Origin: Turbatrix aceti
Lineage: Eukaryota; Nematoda; Chromadorea; Rhabditida; Panagrolaimidae
Assembly: GCA_963969345.1 (NCBI GenBank)
Contig: OZ017770.1
Coordinates: 4,907,246 to 4,971,245, forward strand
Length of the DNA stretch: 64,000 nucleotides
Reading direction: 5' to 3'
A program made the position numbers and the translations under genes. Positions within the stretch are counted from its first letter, which is position 1; every line of letters begins with the position of its first letter. Below the pieces are notes generated by a model. The model saw only the letters and a program-made list of their open reading frames with translations, did no database searches and had not been told where the DNA came from. Below are positions 12,297 through 24,765 of the stretch, piece after piece.

Positions 12297-13168
12297 ATGG
12301 CCGAAAAGGTTGAAACTTCTGAGCAGACCCCTCTCAAGACCGACGTCGACCCCGTCGATTCTGGTGCCGCCGCCGACGTTGAAGCCGGTGCTGCTCCCGC
12401 CGAGCCTGAAAAGAAGAAGAAGGGCTTCTTCAGTCTCAAGGTATATTTTTTTGGTATTCCTGTATCAAAAATATTAATAACGTGTTTTAGTTCAAGAAAA
12501 CCGAGTCCACGGCCCCGGTTGAGACCAAGGAAGGCGAGGAACCCGTCAAGAAGAAGGGATGGTTCTCGCGCAGATGCGAGAAATCCGAGAAGGAACAGCA
12601 GCCGTCCTTCGGACTCGACCTGATTAACCGCGATGAGCATGGACTGCAGACGGCAATCGACCTGGGTTTTACCGACATCTTCGGCGAACCCGACGCTGTC
12701 CACAGCATCAATGGCGTCTGGAAGCTCACCAACTCCGTATTCAACACTGTCCGCTGCGTTGTTTACAAGCTGGTCACGCTATTTTTCGCCATCCCGCTGG
12801 CGATTATTTTTGCCGTCCTGTTCGGTATTATTTCTGCTCTCCAAGTCCTTGTCCTCGTTCCCGTTGGCCGACTCTTCCAGATTCCGGCTGGATGGCTTTT
12901 CAACGTAAGTGAGCTTGACACAATTTTCAAATTGTCGTTTTGGTTAACCTGGCTCACTGCACACAGTGAATTGAGTCAATTCAAAGTCTTGACACCCTTT
13001 AATTATCGATATTGATGTTTAATGTTCATCCCGCAATTTCAGGCCTGGAGCTTCGTGATCAGCAACGTATTCGATCCCATTGCCCGCTCGATTGGACTAG
13101 TCTTCTCCAACTTCAACATCCGGAAGTATGGTATCAACAGCGAAGTCACCCAACCCATTGCCGCCTAA
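12297..13168 (+). CDS. cav-1: Caveolin
   Basis: Caveolin is a hairpin membrane scaffold of plasma-membrane caveolae. Exons 12297-12440, 12491-12904 and 13043-13168 give 227 residues. The N-terminal third is acidic/Ala-Pro and Lys rich. The caveolin block follows with GLDLINRDEHGLQTAIDLGF and DIFGEPDAVHSINGVW, then the hydrophobic intramembrane hairpin (about 20 bulky residues on each side of a Pro-containing turn, VLVLVPVGRLFQIP). The last exon encodes the conserved AWSFVISNVFDPIARSIGL. The layout matches nematode CAV-1. A poly(A) signal AATAAA is at 13333-13338. The gene stands alone, with 2.2 kb upstream and 3.9 kb downstream lacking other supported genes. Confidence 0.96.
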
Positions 13169-14356
13169 AACTACTCGCAACAACAACATGATAATCGTTT
13201 CTCTGGCTTTCGTATTTGCACTGTCGTTCTCACTGATTCCATGCGAATGTTCTCACTGTTGTTAGCTGTTGCTTTTGCTTCAGTTGCAATTTATGTCTTT
13301 GAGCGTTGCTGTTACTTTTTTTTATGCAGTATAATAAAGTGAACAACGGAGTGGCATCTTATTGGCCTTGAGATGAATAGCATCAACAGTTTCAACTATG
13401 CTTTTTGGTCGGTCGCGCATTGACTAGAACTGATAATTTATTTAACAACATTAAGCATATTAATTAACGGTCACTGATTTTTGGCAGGAAAAGATTTTTT
13501 TGCAGACACCGTTCACTTGAATTATTTACACGCGGCTGTATAAGTTTTAAGTTTCTGCACTCGAATAAAACTTATTTTTATGCACATCACGAGAGGATGT
13601 TCTACATTCAGTGAACTCAAAGAAAAACAATCCGTTGGAAAAACAAGGTTACAAGAAAAGCATACTACGTCAAATGTCCCTGGAAAGATGAACAGAGGAA
13701 GACCTATTTTCCACGACAATTAATTTCGGAAGCTTTATTAAAATGCATACACGTATATGTTTTCACGATTCCTAAGTGTGAAGGGAATACAAGAATGTTG
13801 CCAAGAATGATTAGTTCATGGTTATGAGCAATGTGCCGTACTTGAAAGAATGCACAATTTATACGACCATGACGACGTTCGAACAAGGTTCCTTTTTATG
13901 TAACTCGAATTCCGTAAAATTTTTTTTCAATTCGGTTGCAAAAAGTCATGTCCTTAAATTGCAAACTTTTTCTTCCTGATTGTGCTTGATGTGTAAATTT
14001 CTATTTACATTTCTTCGAACTGTCGAAATGTTGGTATTTAAAACATTTTAAAACTTTTACATCACTTGTAGCAAAGGTTTGTTGTATTCGGTATTATTCC
14101 TGAGTTCGATAATAATCAAGCAACGCCCCCGTCTTTGTTTTCACTTTCTGTCGTGCTTGACAGGTTTCCAAGTCTTTTGACCCCTTAATTTTGTAATTTT
14201 GTTCACAATATTTATGAGAATTTATTCGCATCAATGTACACTGCGCAATCACCTGAAAATATCATCATATTTGAACAAAATACTATCTTTTTTGCATGCT
14301 ACAACTAAATAGCTAATTATCAGAACCAAAATTAATAAATAAAAAAGTTAGCCTTT

Positions 14357-14385
14357 AACGCATCAAATCAGCGATTTGATGCGTT
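14357..14385. repeat. Perfect 13-bp inverted repeat (hairpin)
   Basis: The arms at 14357-14369 and 14373-14385 are exactly complementary around a 3-nt loop. It lies in an AT-rich intergenic stretch. It could be a cruciform or the stem of a short RNA, but no flanking promoter is apparent. Confidence 0.8.
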
Positions 14386-16003
14386 GTTTATTTCCAAGTA
14401 TGTCCTTAAAGTTGCTGGAACTTATTCTCATTACTGCTTAACATCCTTGAATTTCATGAATTTAGTCCCGTCGTTACTTATACTGCTTCTCACTTACAAA
14501 TTTATGATATGTGTTTTTTCTTTCCTTTTTATTGCTTTCTTTTTCTTGTTTTCATTCCCTACGCATTTCTATTTTTTCCCATCGATATGTTTTGCTCCGT
14601 GATTGATATCCAAAAATATTTATGAATGAAATAATTTGGTTGTTTGTACTATAATATAACGCATTTTCTGAAGTTGCTTTTAAAAAAATAATAACCATAT
14701 GAGGGCAAAAATAGCACGCATAATTATCCGTAAACATTACGGCTTTGAGAAATCAAGTTCAGATAGGGGGGGCAGTATCAGTGCAAAACACCCCCTCAAA
14801 AATCGATTTAATTTCTTAAATTTGTCGTTTTTTAATAGAACAGCGCGAAAAACGTTTCAAACAAAAATGACCCCTATTGTAATACATCTGAGGCAAAGGA
14901 AGTTCCGCATTTACCAAACTTGCAAGTTTGCAGATTTTTTTAGTTAGCATCATGAAAGTTTATTTGTAGTATAATTCAGAAGATTCTATTTCCTGTAGAT
15001 TAAGTGGACGACGAGAAAGTACTGGAACCTGTTATTACTAAAAAAAGCTCTTATTAACCGGAAGCTCGTACAATTGTTATTAGCAAGCTTCCGTTTATAA
15101 TGGCGACGTTGCCTGCATGATAATTTTAAAAACAACGTTCAAAAGTCATTACAGGCTAAAGGCAAAGAACAAGGCCACCGTAAATTTAGAAATAGAAAAT
15201 TTCGGGTTTTCAGGGCAGATTTATTGCACGACTCACATGCGTGATGCTTGTAGGAATTGTCTTTCCTTTCATGTATGCCTTCTTTGGGGAAATCAAGCGG
15301 GTTACAACGCAAAAATGATGCGTTTTTGTTAGCACGCTATTTTGTCACGACGCCTCCTCCGGGAATCGGAAAGTCGCCGTTTGAATCACGTTATAATGCC
15401 CTGTTTCCGACAGAAACAAAAAAAAAATTTTACGCGGATGATGTTTGCCATGTTGGTTTTTGTTTGGGCCTTTTGTCTTCACACTTGGAAGTTCAAGCTC
15501 CTACGATCCAATATTTGAGATATTTTTTACCCCTATTATGATTTGTGCTTTACGCCCCTGAGGTTTCATTAGATTTGCCCTGTGACATAAAACTTCCTAA
15601 TTGTATTTGTGTCTTACGCCCTCATGTTTTTACCCGGCTCAATCGCGGCATTTCCTCCCCTGTAATTGTTTCTTCCTTATTTAAAAACTGTGTAGCTGTT
15701 TCTGACGCTATCACTCATGCTTTTTTTCATGAATGTAAAATTGGTAGTAGGATAAGTTTTGCCTGAAGGATGAACAATGAGGACAAAAAAAAGCCGCTAC
15801 ATCCTTCCGAACCGAACGGCTGTCTGTTATCATGTATGTCTCACTTATTTGGTTAATTGAAAGTTTCCAAGTTCATTCTGGATCCTAATATAGAATGAAG
15901 TTGACCATTTTTTTCTAAAATGTATTGTACGTATCTCTTTTCACCTTGACTATCGTAAACGCTGGATATCCATCAATTTTGACATGTTTGGCGTGCTTTT
16001 CAG

Positions 16004-16088
16004 ATGTCGGCCCCACTGCCACCATACTCCAAATCCTATCAATCACCTTCGAATAACAGCACAAGCTATACTACGAACTGTACCAGAC
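16004..16088 (+). other. Isolated exon-like segment (PPxY-containing)
   Basis: A good acceptor (TTTTCAG) is followed directly by ATG and 28 open codons rich in Ser, Thr, Tyr and Pro (MSAPLPPYSKSYQ at the start), then a GTATGT donor. I could not find an in-phase continuation in the next kilobase. It may be a first exon of an unrecognised gene or an alternative 5' exon of the downstream LAPTM-like gene. The evidence is weak. Confidence 0.3.
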
Positions 16089-17076
16089 GTATGTTAAAAT
16101 TCTGACAAATGGATATGAACTTTATTACTTTAAAACGACATCTTCGTTACAATTTCACGCTCATAGTGTTGCCAAGAAAATGAGATGCGTTGGCACGCGT
16201 TCATTCTGGAATGAGCGGATCTATTTTTTTAGCAAGTTGAGGCCAATTTAATTTTAACGTTTAAGATGTAAAAATAGACGTTTGACATGATGACGCAATT
16301 TTTTTGAAATGTCAAAGAGAATTGATGCTAGTCGTGTAAAAGTTATACCGTTGAAACTTGTCGTCTGAAAATTCATAGCACAAAGACCGAACTTTCGACC
16401 GAACTTTCGAGCGTACCACTGACGTAGTTTCTGGGGTAGGAATCGTGATCTTTCGAACGATGCCTAAAATTCCCTTGACTATTGTTTCTGCGCCATGACA
16501 TTCATCTTGTGGATTTTACATGAAATTTTTCCCTTGAGGATTATCCAAGTCGAAGTTTTTGTCCTTTTCCGAAATATTTGACATATACAAAAAGTAATAA
16601 GTAGCAAAAACATGCTTCACATGTGAAATTCAGTCTCATTCAAGTTTTTTTAAATGGAGTGTTAGTCACATTCGATTAAGATTAAAATTTTCTTGTTCCT
16701 CATTCCATACCAAGTTCCACGATATCATTTCCGGTCAAAAAGAGAAACAATTACCTCAGATCCTTTAATCTTTAGATCACCGTGAACACCGGTGTCTATG
16801 AATGTAACTTTAGCTTTTCTATCTAGTTATCGGTATCACAAATGTTAAAAACCCATTTTTAGAAAAGTGTAAAAAAATTAAAGTATGACTGATTTTTATG
16901 TACAGAAATGGCAGAACGGACAGCATAATCCTTTTATAATGCCACTTCCTGTTCGTAATATTTTGATTACATTTTATTCAATTGCCCCCATGGAAACGCC
17001 AGGCGTTGATACATATGTAGCTTTTTAGTTTTGCCGTGAAATATTTATTTTTGTTTTAAAACTTGTCGAGCCTGGG

Positions 17077-18047
17077 ATGTTCAGTAACCAAAATGTCCGA
17101 TTCGAAGTTGTAAACAGCGTATTTGAGCTGAAACGTACAATGTCTAGTCCTAAGCTAAAGCAGCAATTCTTTTTAGTCCCCAAAAATGCGATGTCTCGCG
17201 AGTGTCAGTCACTATGTTACATGCCGATGTCGGTTTCTGTTGAGTGCATCAACGACGAGCTCTTAGCTCTGGATGATCCTAGGAGCTACAGATGTTGTTG
17301 CGGAGCAATTCACGTTGTGGTAAGATTGTTCATCGTGTTTACCAAATTTTCAATTAACATTATTTTTCAGTTTGCTACAAAACTGTTTCTTATTTTTTAC
17401 ATTTTTACGACTGTATGCGGGCTGATATTTGGCATGATGTCTGCCTTTGTATGGATTGGCGTGCCTATTCTCGTGACATCCATGACAATATACGCTTTTA
17501 TACGACAGAAACACAAATACTTATACCCATTTTTGATAATCAGTGCCGTCCAGCTGATTGTATGCCTTGTTATGGCGCTCGTAGTCGTGGCATTTGCAAT
17601 AGTGAATTATGACACGCTAAAAGTTATAATTGGTAAGCCATTTGTATTTTTAAAGATAAAGTTGTACAAAAAAAGTTCACACGGTTTTTGCTCTTTTACT
17701 TTTGGTCTGTTCACTGCAAACTTGCAAGTTTAAAGGTCATTCAATCAAATCCGAAGTCACTACGTATACTGTAGTATGGGGAGTCGCACTGACAGTTGCC
17801 GGATGCTGTGCCTCAGCCTTAATTCACATTTGGCAGTGCATCGTCATTTACAGGTATTTTTTGTCCCTGCTTTTTTTACACCAATCCCACCAATTTTAGT
17901 TGTCTGCAATACTACGAATTTCTACACAGAAGAGAAAGCGGATCTGGTATGTCGACAGCACTCGGAAATCCCTGCATGTCGATTTACGAAAATAAAAACC
18001 GTATTAGTGTTAACGAAACGACAATACGAATGCCCAATAACCTCTAA
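17077..18047 (+). CDS. LAPTM-like multi-pass lysosomal membrane protein
   Basis: Exons 17077-17319, 17371-17632, 17736-17853 and 17900-18047 join in phase to 256 residues. The key block is YRCCCGAIHVV immediately before a run of hydrophobic helices (FATKLFLIFYIFTTVCGLIF, then two more in exon 2 and one in exon 3). This resembles the CCxGxxHV entry of the lysosome-associated LAPTM4/5 family, which has four to five membrane segments. The tail after the last helix is hydrophilic. The protein would sit in endosomal/lysosomal membranes, by inference. Exon 3 uses a weak acceptor (TTTAAAG), so that boundary is less certain. The start was taken at the first in-frame ATG, and an internal ATG at 17140 (MSSPKL) is an alternative. 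Confidence 0.6.
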
Positions 18048-18915
18048 TGCTGGTTATTTTTAAAAAGCAATCCACAAGTGCTCACTTACTGTTGTTCAAA
18101 AAATTGTGTATTTCTGACAAGTATAGTCATGATATTTACGGGAAAACAAAATATGAATAAAATGTCCGTGCCATACACGATAATGACGGCTGTAAAAAAA
18201 GTCGAAAGGAAAAATAAAAACAAGTGAAATCGTTCATTATAAATAACTTTTAACAACAAAAAAAGATTTTTGTGTGATGCAAATATATTTTTATTTATTT
18301 ATTTATATTTGTCCCTGAGTTATTTATCATTCGACAGTAATACGAATTTCATGGAAAAGATACCCCTAATTAAGTTGGTATAAGCATGAAATATCATTCA
18401 TCAGCTAGCCAGCGAAAAAAAACAAGCTCTATATCAAGAACTGATATATGCTAGTTAATATTAGCAGTGATTGCCATTACAAAATGTCACAGAATGAAAA
18501 ACTAGCTACTAAACAGTAACTCAAAAATATTTATTTTTTTGCTCTTATGTTAGTTTTTTGTCTACTTTTTTGTTCTTGCTTTCCCAGAACAGGATTGGGT
18601 GATTAGGTCAACAGTTTAAAAAAACAAACGTAACGTGCACGTAAAGATGACCGTATGATATCTTTTATACGCCGACGTGCACTTTCTTTTTTTTGTTTTG
18701 TTTTTTTTAACCTTGAGCATTTCTAAAAAAAACTAAAAAAACCAGACAGCAGGAAATTAAAGAAATAAATAAAAATATGCATTTATTTTTTATGTTCTTG
18801 TACTATTAATACAAAAATCTCCGCAATGATCGGAAGCAAAAACAAAAGAAAAAATCGTGAGCAAAAGCAAAAACTACAATCATGTCCGGGCCATGAAAAT
18901 CACCAGGAGAACTTT
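18048..18915. other. AT-rich intergenic
   Basis: This is AT-rich sequence with A/T homopolymer runs between the LAPTM-like gene and mrpl-32. I see no gene or RNA. Confidence 0.5.
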
Positions 18916-19597
18916 ATGTTGGCAAAGTGTTCCCAGTTTCGAGTACTGCGGGGTTTTTTTAACACAATCTTTGCCTTGCCGAATTGCTTGTTGCAAGCGT
19001 GTCTTCGGTGCTCATTGTTGATTCAGATGCTGTCAACGTGGATCAGACAGGGTAAAGCCGCTGTGGCAGTTGTCGTCAACACGCTGCGTGGCTTTCCACC
19101 TCAGGATTTGGCGCCTGTCATCTGCTCTGTCTCAGACATGGCTCTTCTTCGTAGCACATCTGCGACCGCTTCGTCGTCGGCTTTGCCTGATTTTCGCATC
19201 CTCTGGGGTGTTCCCAAGTTCCGGACTCCGAAGCGTAAGTCTAACAAGGTGGAGTGATGTTATTATGAGTTTGCCACGTTTTTCAGCCCGCATCATGAAA
19301 CGCAAATTTGCGTATACGCGTACGTTCAAGTTCGCCGACGATTTGACGACCTGCAAATCCTGTGGATTTTCGCATCACATTAGCACGATCTGCGGAAGCT
19401 GCTATGAAAGCATCCGGGAAGTCACCAACTCAATCAAGAGCAAGATGATGATGTACAACCCATATTTGGGCGAACGTCAGGACAAATCCATTGTCGTCAA
19501 GTACGAAGGCGATCCTGAACCCAAAGTCACCGAGAAGCAACGCATTATCGAGGTGCCGCACGAGCGAGTGTCGTGGTTCAAGAAGAAGCTTGATTAG
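18916..19597 (+). CDS. mrpl-32: Mitochondrial large ribosomal subunit protein bL32m
   Basis: Exons 18916-19234 and 19287-19597 give about 209 residues. A long N-terminal region with mitochondrial-leader character is followed by WGVPKFRTPKPRI, which matches the processing and N-terminal region of mature L32 (xVPKxK). A zinc ribbon follows: CKSCGFSHHISTICGSC has the CX2C-X9-CX2C spacing of the MRPL32 family. The C-terminus has RIIEVPHERVSWFKKK, like the RPSWF end of animal MRPL32. The mature protein assembles into the mitoribosome after leader removal. The start is uncertain: an in-frame ATG at 18826 would add 30 Lys/Arg-rich residues, and 19030 is also in frame. A poly(A) signal AATAAA is at 19623. 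Confidence 0.93.
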
Positions 19598-21161
19598 TTA
19601 GTTGTTTTGTTTGTTTTTGGTTAATAAAAATCGATTGTTCGGCAAGGACGTTGTACTACAACTAGCAATAGGCAAAGATTTTAATATTAAAATATTTTGT
19701 AGAAACGTAGATTTTACCTGATAGCGGGTTGAGCTTGCAGATATTTGGGAATGTTCTTAGTAATGTGTGAAATTAAAACAACCACATTAATAAGATACAT
19801 TCCAAATACCAAGCATGCTCAAGCGACTGGCCGACAGCGTTTTTTTGAAGCATAAATCCGACCAAGCGCAGTCTTGAATGTTTTTTAGTGTGGCGTATCA
19901 GGGTGTGCTCCGTTTTTTGTCCATCATACGCTTTTCAGTTTCTTTCTATCATTGACTTTATTTTATCGTTTAAAAAGCGTTCATTACACTATAGCAGGGG
20001 AACACATACAGAGGAGAATGGTTACGACATGAAAAACTGTTCAAAATATCAGCGGGATAGCTACAATCTCCACAAGAACAAAAAATTAAAGGGAAAAATA
20101 ACAAAAAAATTCATTGTGCCAGTTGCATTCAGGTGCCTGTTAGGGGTATTATCGAATGCTTTTTCTTGTAGAGAGTTGTCTGCATGGCCTCTGATTGGGG
20201 GAAATGACAAGCGCTGAAAAACAAAGCATTAAAAAAGTTTAGTTTTTATGTTAAAATAAAACTCACTTTAAAGGTGATAGAAAATGACTGAACAGTACTA
20301 CATGGTGTGATCCTGAAATCGAAGGATTACTTTAACTTTGATGCAGTTTTATTCGAACGCGACTGGTTCGTCTCCGATGATTGAAACTGTCAGTTGCCTC
20401 GTCAATCAATTTGATCCCCTATTAAGGTGCGTGTGTTATCAGCCACCGGCTTAGATAATGCAAAGCAAACCAACGTACATTGTACAGATGGCGGAAAGTA
20501 GCGTGATTAGCTGTCTGTACTACGTTCCCCCTGTGCGTAGCATGCGCGCGGGCAACGCATAATTTTCATGATGTCCTGCGAAGTCATAGATCAAACTGAC
20601 CATTTTAACACGCTGTTAACCTTTTACGGACGTCTGCTGTGTCATTAATTGACAATTTAATTCTTCTTGATGTTTCGTGATTTCTTTCGTGATTGATAGC
20701 ATAAAAATTGCTCCAAGTGTTCTCCGAATGCTCTTGATTTGCAACATTTTTATTACACATGAAATGAACACAACCAACGATTAAATCAATCAAAAAAACA
20801 AATCCGATCAGGGATACAAGAGCAAAACTGAAAGCCAAACATCTAACACTCACGTCCAAAATTAAAAAAAGTGACTACTCTGAATAGGAAACGCTACGAA
20901 AAAAACGCATTAAAAACTTGTTTCCGTAAAACTCCATGAGATCAAGTAAATTAGTGTCTCTAAAAAACCCAGACACTTTAATTAAAACCAAAGGAAGGTT
21001 TCTTTTTTTTTGTTTTTTTTGGTAGATATAGCGATAAAGAACCGCAGACAGTCGGTGTTAGAAAAAAAAAACAAATTTGTTACCTCGTCAGACATATTTT
21101 TTTTAGTTTTACATCTAACAAAAAATCAAAAATAATGTTAAGGAAAATGAAGACTAAGAAA
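19598..21161. other. Intergenic between mrpl-32 and TGF-beta gene
   Basis: The two genes converge. The region contains the mrpl-32 3' UTR and a long imperfect hairpin at 19729-19822 listed separately. The rest is AT-rich, and no other coding structure is supported. Confidence 0.5.
19729..19822. ncRNA. Candidate miRNA-type hairpin
   Basis: A 5' arm at about 19729-19767 pairs with a 3' arm at about 19783-19822 over some 38 bp. There are isolated mismatches and single-base bulges, and a 15-nt A-rich loop. Length, bulge pattern and loop size fit a primary microRNA hairpin. The minus-strand arm contains UUGGAAUGUA, whose UGGAAUG overlaps the miR-1 seed in sequence but sits in the wrong arm, so I do not assign a family. 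Strand and processing are unknown. Confidence 0.4.
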
Positions 21162-23233
21162 CTAAGCGCAGTCACACTTTCGAGCAATCATACCGGGAAC
21201 CTCCTTGATCCAAATATTGTTTTCGTTGGTTACGTAAACAATTGTTATACCTGTATACTCTTTTGGATGGCAGCATTGATAGAAGTCGACTTTAGCGTGC
21301 TGGGCGATACTTCCTCGGGCAGTAGATGACATCTGAAATAAAATATTCGATTTTTTTTTGGGTATGGGGATAACTGACCTGGCCAGCTGTGCATTCACCG
21401 TTGCAGATATAGGCGTTATATCTTTTTGGGGCAATCACAAAGTCCCAACCGGCTTTTTCGAAATCAATGGTCAAGTCGAAGAGGCAACACTTGTGTGCCT
21501 GAGCTCCAGGCTGGCAGACATTGGGTGCTCGCTTATTACGATTTTTCTGGATCATTTCGATTTCCAAAAACATGTTCTTAAAATGTTTTGTGGTTATCAA
21601 AAAACAAAAAGAAATCGTACTTCATTATTCCTGTCGTTTGGGTAGACAACAAGGTTTTCCCCGTCGTGCAGAGCCTCGATGTAAAGACCGAGTGGTGCAT
21701 TTTCGGTAGCGTAGTTCGTGATCCATCGTTCAACGTCAAACGTATCCAACGTCAGCTTGACAACTGAGTACGGATGGCTTGGCTTATGCAAGTTGACGTG
21801 TTTTGTTGCGATTCGGTCTCCGCGCTAAAAAAATTGATCATTTAGTTATGCCGTTGCGTATTTATTTTTCATGACGTGACTTACGGTTCCATTGAGATAT
21901 TGCTCGTATATGTTAACTCGCAGGCTCAGTGCGTCATTCTTGCTCACCGACCATGGGGGCCGAAGGAAAACGTGAATTGTCGCATGCGTCACAATTTTAT
22001 TCATATGGTCTTTGGAGAAGTTAAACATTGCAATCTCATCCACGAGGTTCTAAAAAATCAAATACCTGAATACATTGTCCGCATATTTGCTCGCCTAACA
22101 ATGGATGAATCATCACTTACGTGAACCCAGTCCGGGGGAGGCATTGACATTACAAAACTGCTTTCGCTGATGGCTTTTGAATCTGTTTCATACAGTTCTG
22201 GATATAGTCTATCTTCATCGCGTGAACTTGAACGACGAAATCGATGCACTCTTTCTTGAACAGATACGTCAATCATTTGCCGAACTCGGGGATCAACTTT
22301 ATCAAGCATAGGCAAATTGGTGTAGTCGGGAGTGATGTTTGGTTTTGCACTCAACTCCAGTTTGGCTAGTAGATCATCCAAAATTTGTTCTTGTCGAAAT
22401 TGTCTGTACTCATCGAATTGCCTCATATTGCAGCTGGCACAACGACGATGTGCATTCACTCGATACTGAAAACACGAATCTTGATATGATTTTTGTCCGT
22501 TTGGTACGTGATATATAGTAACAGAGAGAGAGTCGGCGAAAACGCCTTCTCAAATTTATCATTTTTCATTGTTTATGATTTCTGAGCTCATAAATTTACG
22601 CTACCTTTGAAAACGTGTGGTTTCACGCCTTTTAGGCCATTAATGTAGTTTCTTCTAGACCGGTTGCAGGGTGAAAACTGTTATCTCGTTCTGACGGAGA
22701 TGATATAAGAGGCGCAGTATAGTTAAGACAAAAAAATAAAATTGCGCCAATCACTTTTCCAGCTAACCGTACTGATTTGATTATGGTATTACATGCTATA
22801 GACTAAAAATGAGGCTAAAAACTATGTTATTATTGCTATGTATTTTGTATGTTATTTGACATTCCCCATTTTTTGCTCTCTATGTGATCTTTTAATGTCA
22901 CCGATGCATTATTCACGTCTAACTATACCCTCTGACTGTTTGTTATAATTGTTTTTTAAAGCACACACATGCCATGAATATCATTATTTTGATTTAAAAG
23001 TCAAATAAGGTACATAGAAAGCAGCTTATAGTATTTTTTAGTCACGTCGCAGACAGATTTTGCCAAGGCACTGGAAAACAACACGACACCTAAGAAAGTT
23101 CATCAACAGTACGATTACGGGTGCAAATTACGTTACGTAAATACGTCAGCGAAAAGGTGCACCTCCATTACCGACTTACCTCTGATACAACGCAAAATGC
23201 CGAAAAAAATAACAGAAGATGCTCTAAAAACAT
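21162..23233 (-). CDS. TGF-beta superfamily ligand, GDF8/11-activin type
   Basis: This is a secreted growth factor precursor. All six exons are phase 0: 23233-23180, 22465-22121, 22049-21885, 21824-21621, 21576-21379 and 21332-21162, giving 378 residues. Exon 1 encodes only a signal peptide (MFLEHLLLFFSAFCVVSE). Exon 2 opens the propeptide with RRCASCNMRQ and KLELSAKPNITPD, close to the CxxCxxRQ and APNI motifs of myostatin propeptides. A furin site RNKR precedes the mature domain, which has nine cysteines (CQPG, CC, ICNGEC, QCC, KCDCA) in the activin/myostatin spacing, with IAPKRYNAYIC at the core. In nematodes this class includes DAF-7-like ligands that act through SMAD receptors. The exon 5 acceptor is TTTTAAG, slightly weak but confirmed by phase. 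It is a complete, intact gene. Confidence 0.95.
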
Positions 23234-24765
23234 TCTTTACGAATGTTTTCGAGATTTCTTTGTTGCCAAACCAGTAACTGACTGAGATCTTTTTGCTGCC
23301 GATCACTCTGTTTCGAGCAATTGCAATTGCAAGATATGCCTAAAAAAGTAAAAAACTATGCGTCATAAAGGAGATGTTACACGTTTTATCAAAAAACAAT
23401 TAGGCAGTTTCGTCTCTAGAGAGTGAGAATATACGTATGAGCACTGAAAACCACGCTCGCACGGGAAACCGTGTCTGCGTATAACAGAATATAACACGGA
23501 GTTGACCAGACAGGCTTGAACCCCGCCTTCTTCCGGTTTAGCTCTCGATGAGCATACTGACTGCCTTCGGCAAACCCTGGCAGCTAGTTATACCAGGTGC
23601 CAGAATCGTACAAAGAGCTTAAAGCTTTTCAGTATCGCCCCGCCTATTAACAACGGTGAGCTGATAACAAGACCACGCCTTCAGGCTTTGCATTAGTTAC
23701 CTGTTGAGCAAAAAAAAATTAAATCTTATGGTGGAGCCATGTGCTACCTCCATAGAGACCTCAAGCCTCAAATCCAAAAATACTTCACTATCACCTTTTG
23801 ACCTACAGACCCCCTTTTTTTAATTATCAAACCCCACAGCTCTCGTTAATTTCGAAGCCGCCTGCATTCAGACAAGTGTACTTTACTTTCTTCCCCCGCA
23901 CCTACCGTAGAAGAGGCAAGGCAAAAATTTTTCTGAAAGTCATGTAAGATAGCAGTAGAAAGCCGGTTTTTGATTTAAAAATCCTTTATCTGGAAAAATA
24001 ATACGACAAACTACACAGATGATTGGCCAGTTGATGAATGTGCTCAATGTTCTACGCCAGAATATTTTACATGCAGTAAACATTACTTTCCTTGAGTGTT
24101 CAAAAAGTATTAAGTTGCACTGCATCACACCTTAATCGTCTACAACTAAATACAAATGATAAAAATCACAGCGTCTAGTCGAAGCGCTGTCTGCAAATAT
24201 CAGAGTGGTATGTCCCCGTCTGGTCATCGCGGGTCAACTGTCTGGGTCAAGAAAAGACTGAATGTTCGTGCACTTTTCGACTCTAACACAAATGTACAAA
24301 ACATAGTCCAGCCAAAATTGATTATAATTTGTCTGGGTCCCTTTGTCATTTCATGATTGATTTACAGTAAATACGTAAATTTTATCTTGTGCCAAAGTAT
24401 TTTTTTAACATATATTTTTAATCCCTCGATCAAAGTAAATTCGTTGTTAACTTAACCTCTGTTTGGACACAAAAAAAAGCTGTTTACGTATATGTACATA
24501 TGACGAGCATTATGAAGATGACAAACAAATCCACCCGCTATCATACTGTACCTTTGCCGTAAGCCTTCTCGACTTTACCAGTTCGTGATATCTCCACAAT
24601 AAAAAAAACCTAAATCTTGCCTGACTGTCAATAAACTTTTTTTGTGTTCTTTGAAAATTTTATTTCCAGACAGCAATATTATTATGGTAATGCTTCAGGT
24701 AATGCTTTTTTTCCTACTTTTGGTCCTTTGAGAATGCTTTACAACTAATTAGTCGGAAGAAATCG
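23234..24765. other. Intergenic, no protein gene
   Basis: This is upstream sequence of the TGF-beta gene. It holds one possible pol III unit (23390-23600), listed separately. Open frames are short and unsupported. Confidence 0.5.
23390..23600 (-). ncRNA. Possible tRNA-derived SINE or other pol III transcript
   Basis: On the minus strand, 23556-23541 reads like a tRNA D-arm/A box (TATGCTCATCGAGAGC). It is followed about 20 nt later by a good B box at 23524-23513 (GGGGTTCAAGCC). A T-run that could terminate pol III lies near 23397-23392. It does not fold as a complete tRNA. Three local hairpins are also visible: 23469-23499, 23562-23572 with a TTC loop, and 23576-23597. A SINE or tRNA pseudogene is the simplest reading. 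Confidence 0.35.

Larger units (their letters stand above)
13169..17076. other. AT-rich 3.9 kb intergenic region
   Basis: No complete gene is supported. It contains the caveolin 3' UTR, a perfect 13-bp inverted repeat at 14357-14385, a 16-bp palindrome at 14925-14940, a short direct repeat near 16390-16410, and one isolated exon-like segment at 16004-16088 listed separately. The open frames at 15117-15766 have no splice partners or motifs. Confidence 0.45.
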
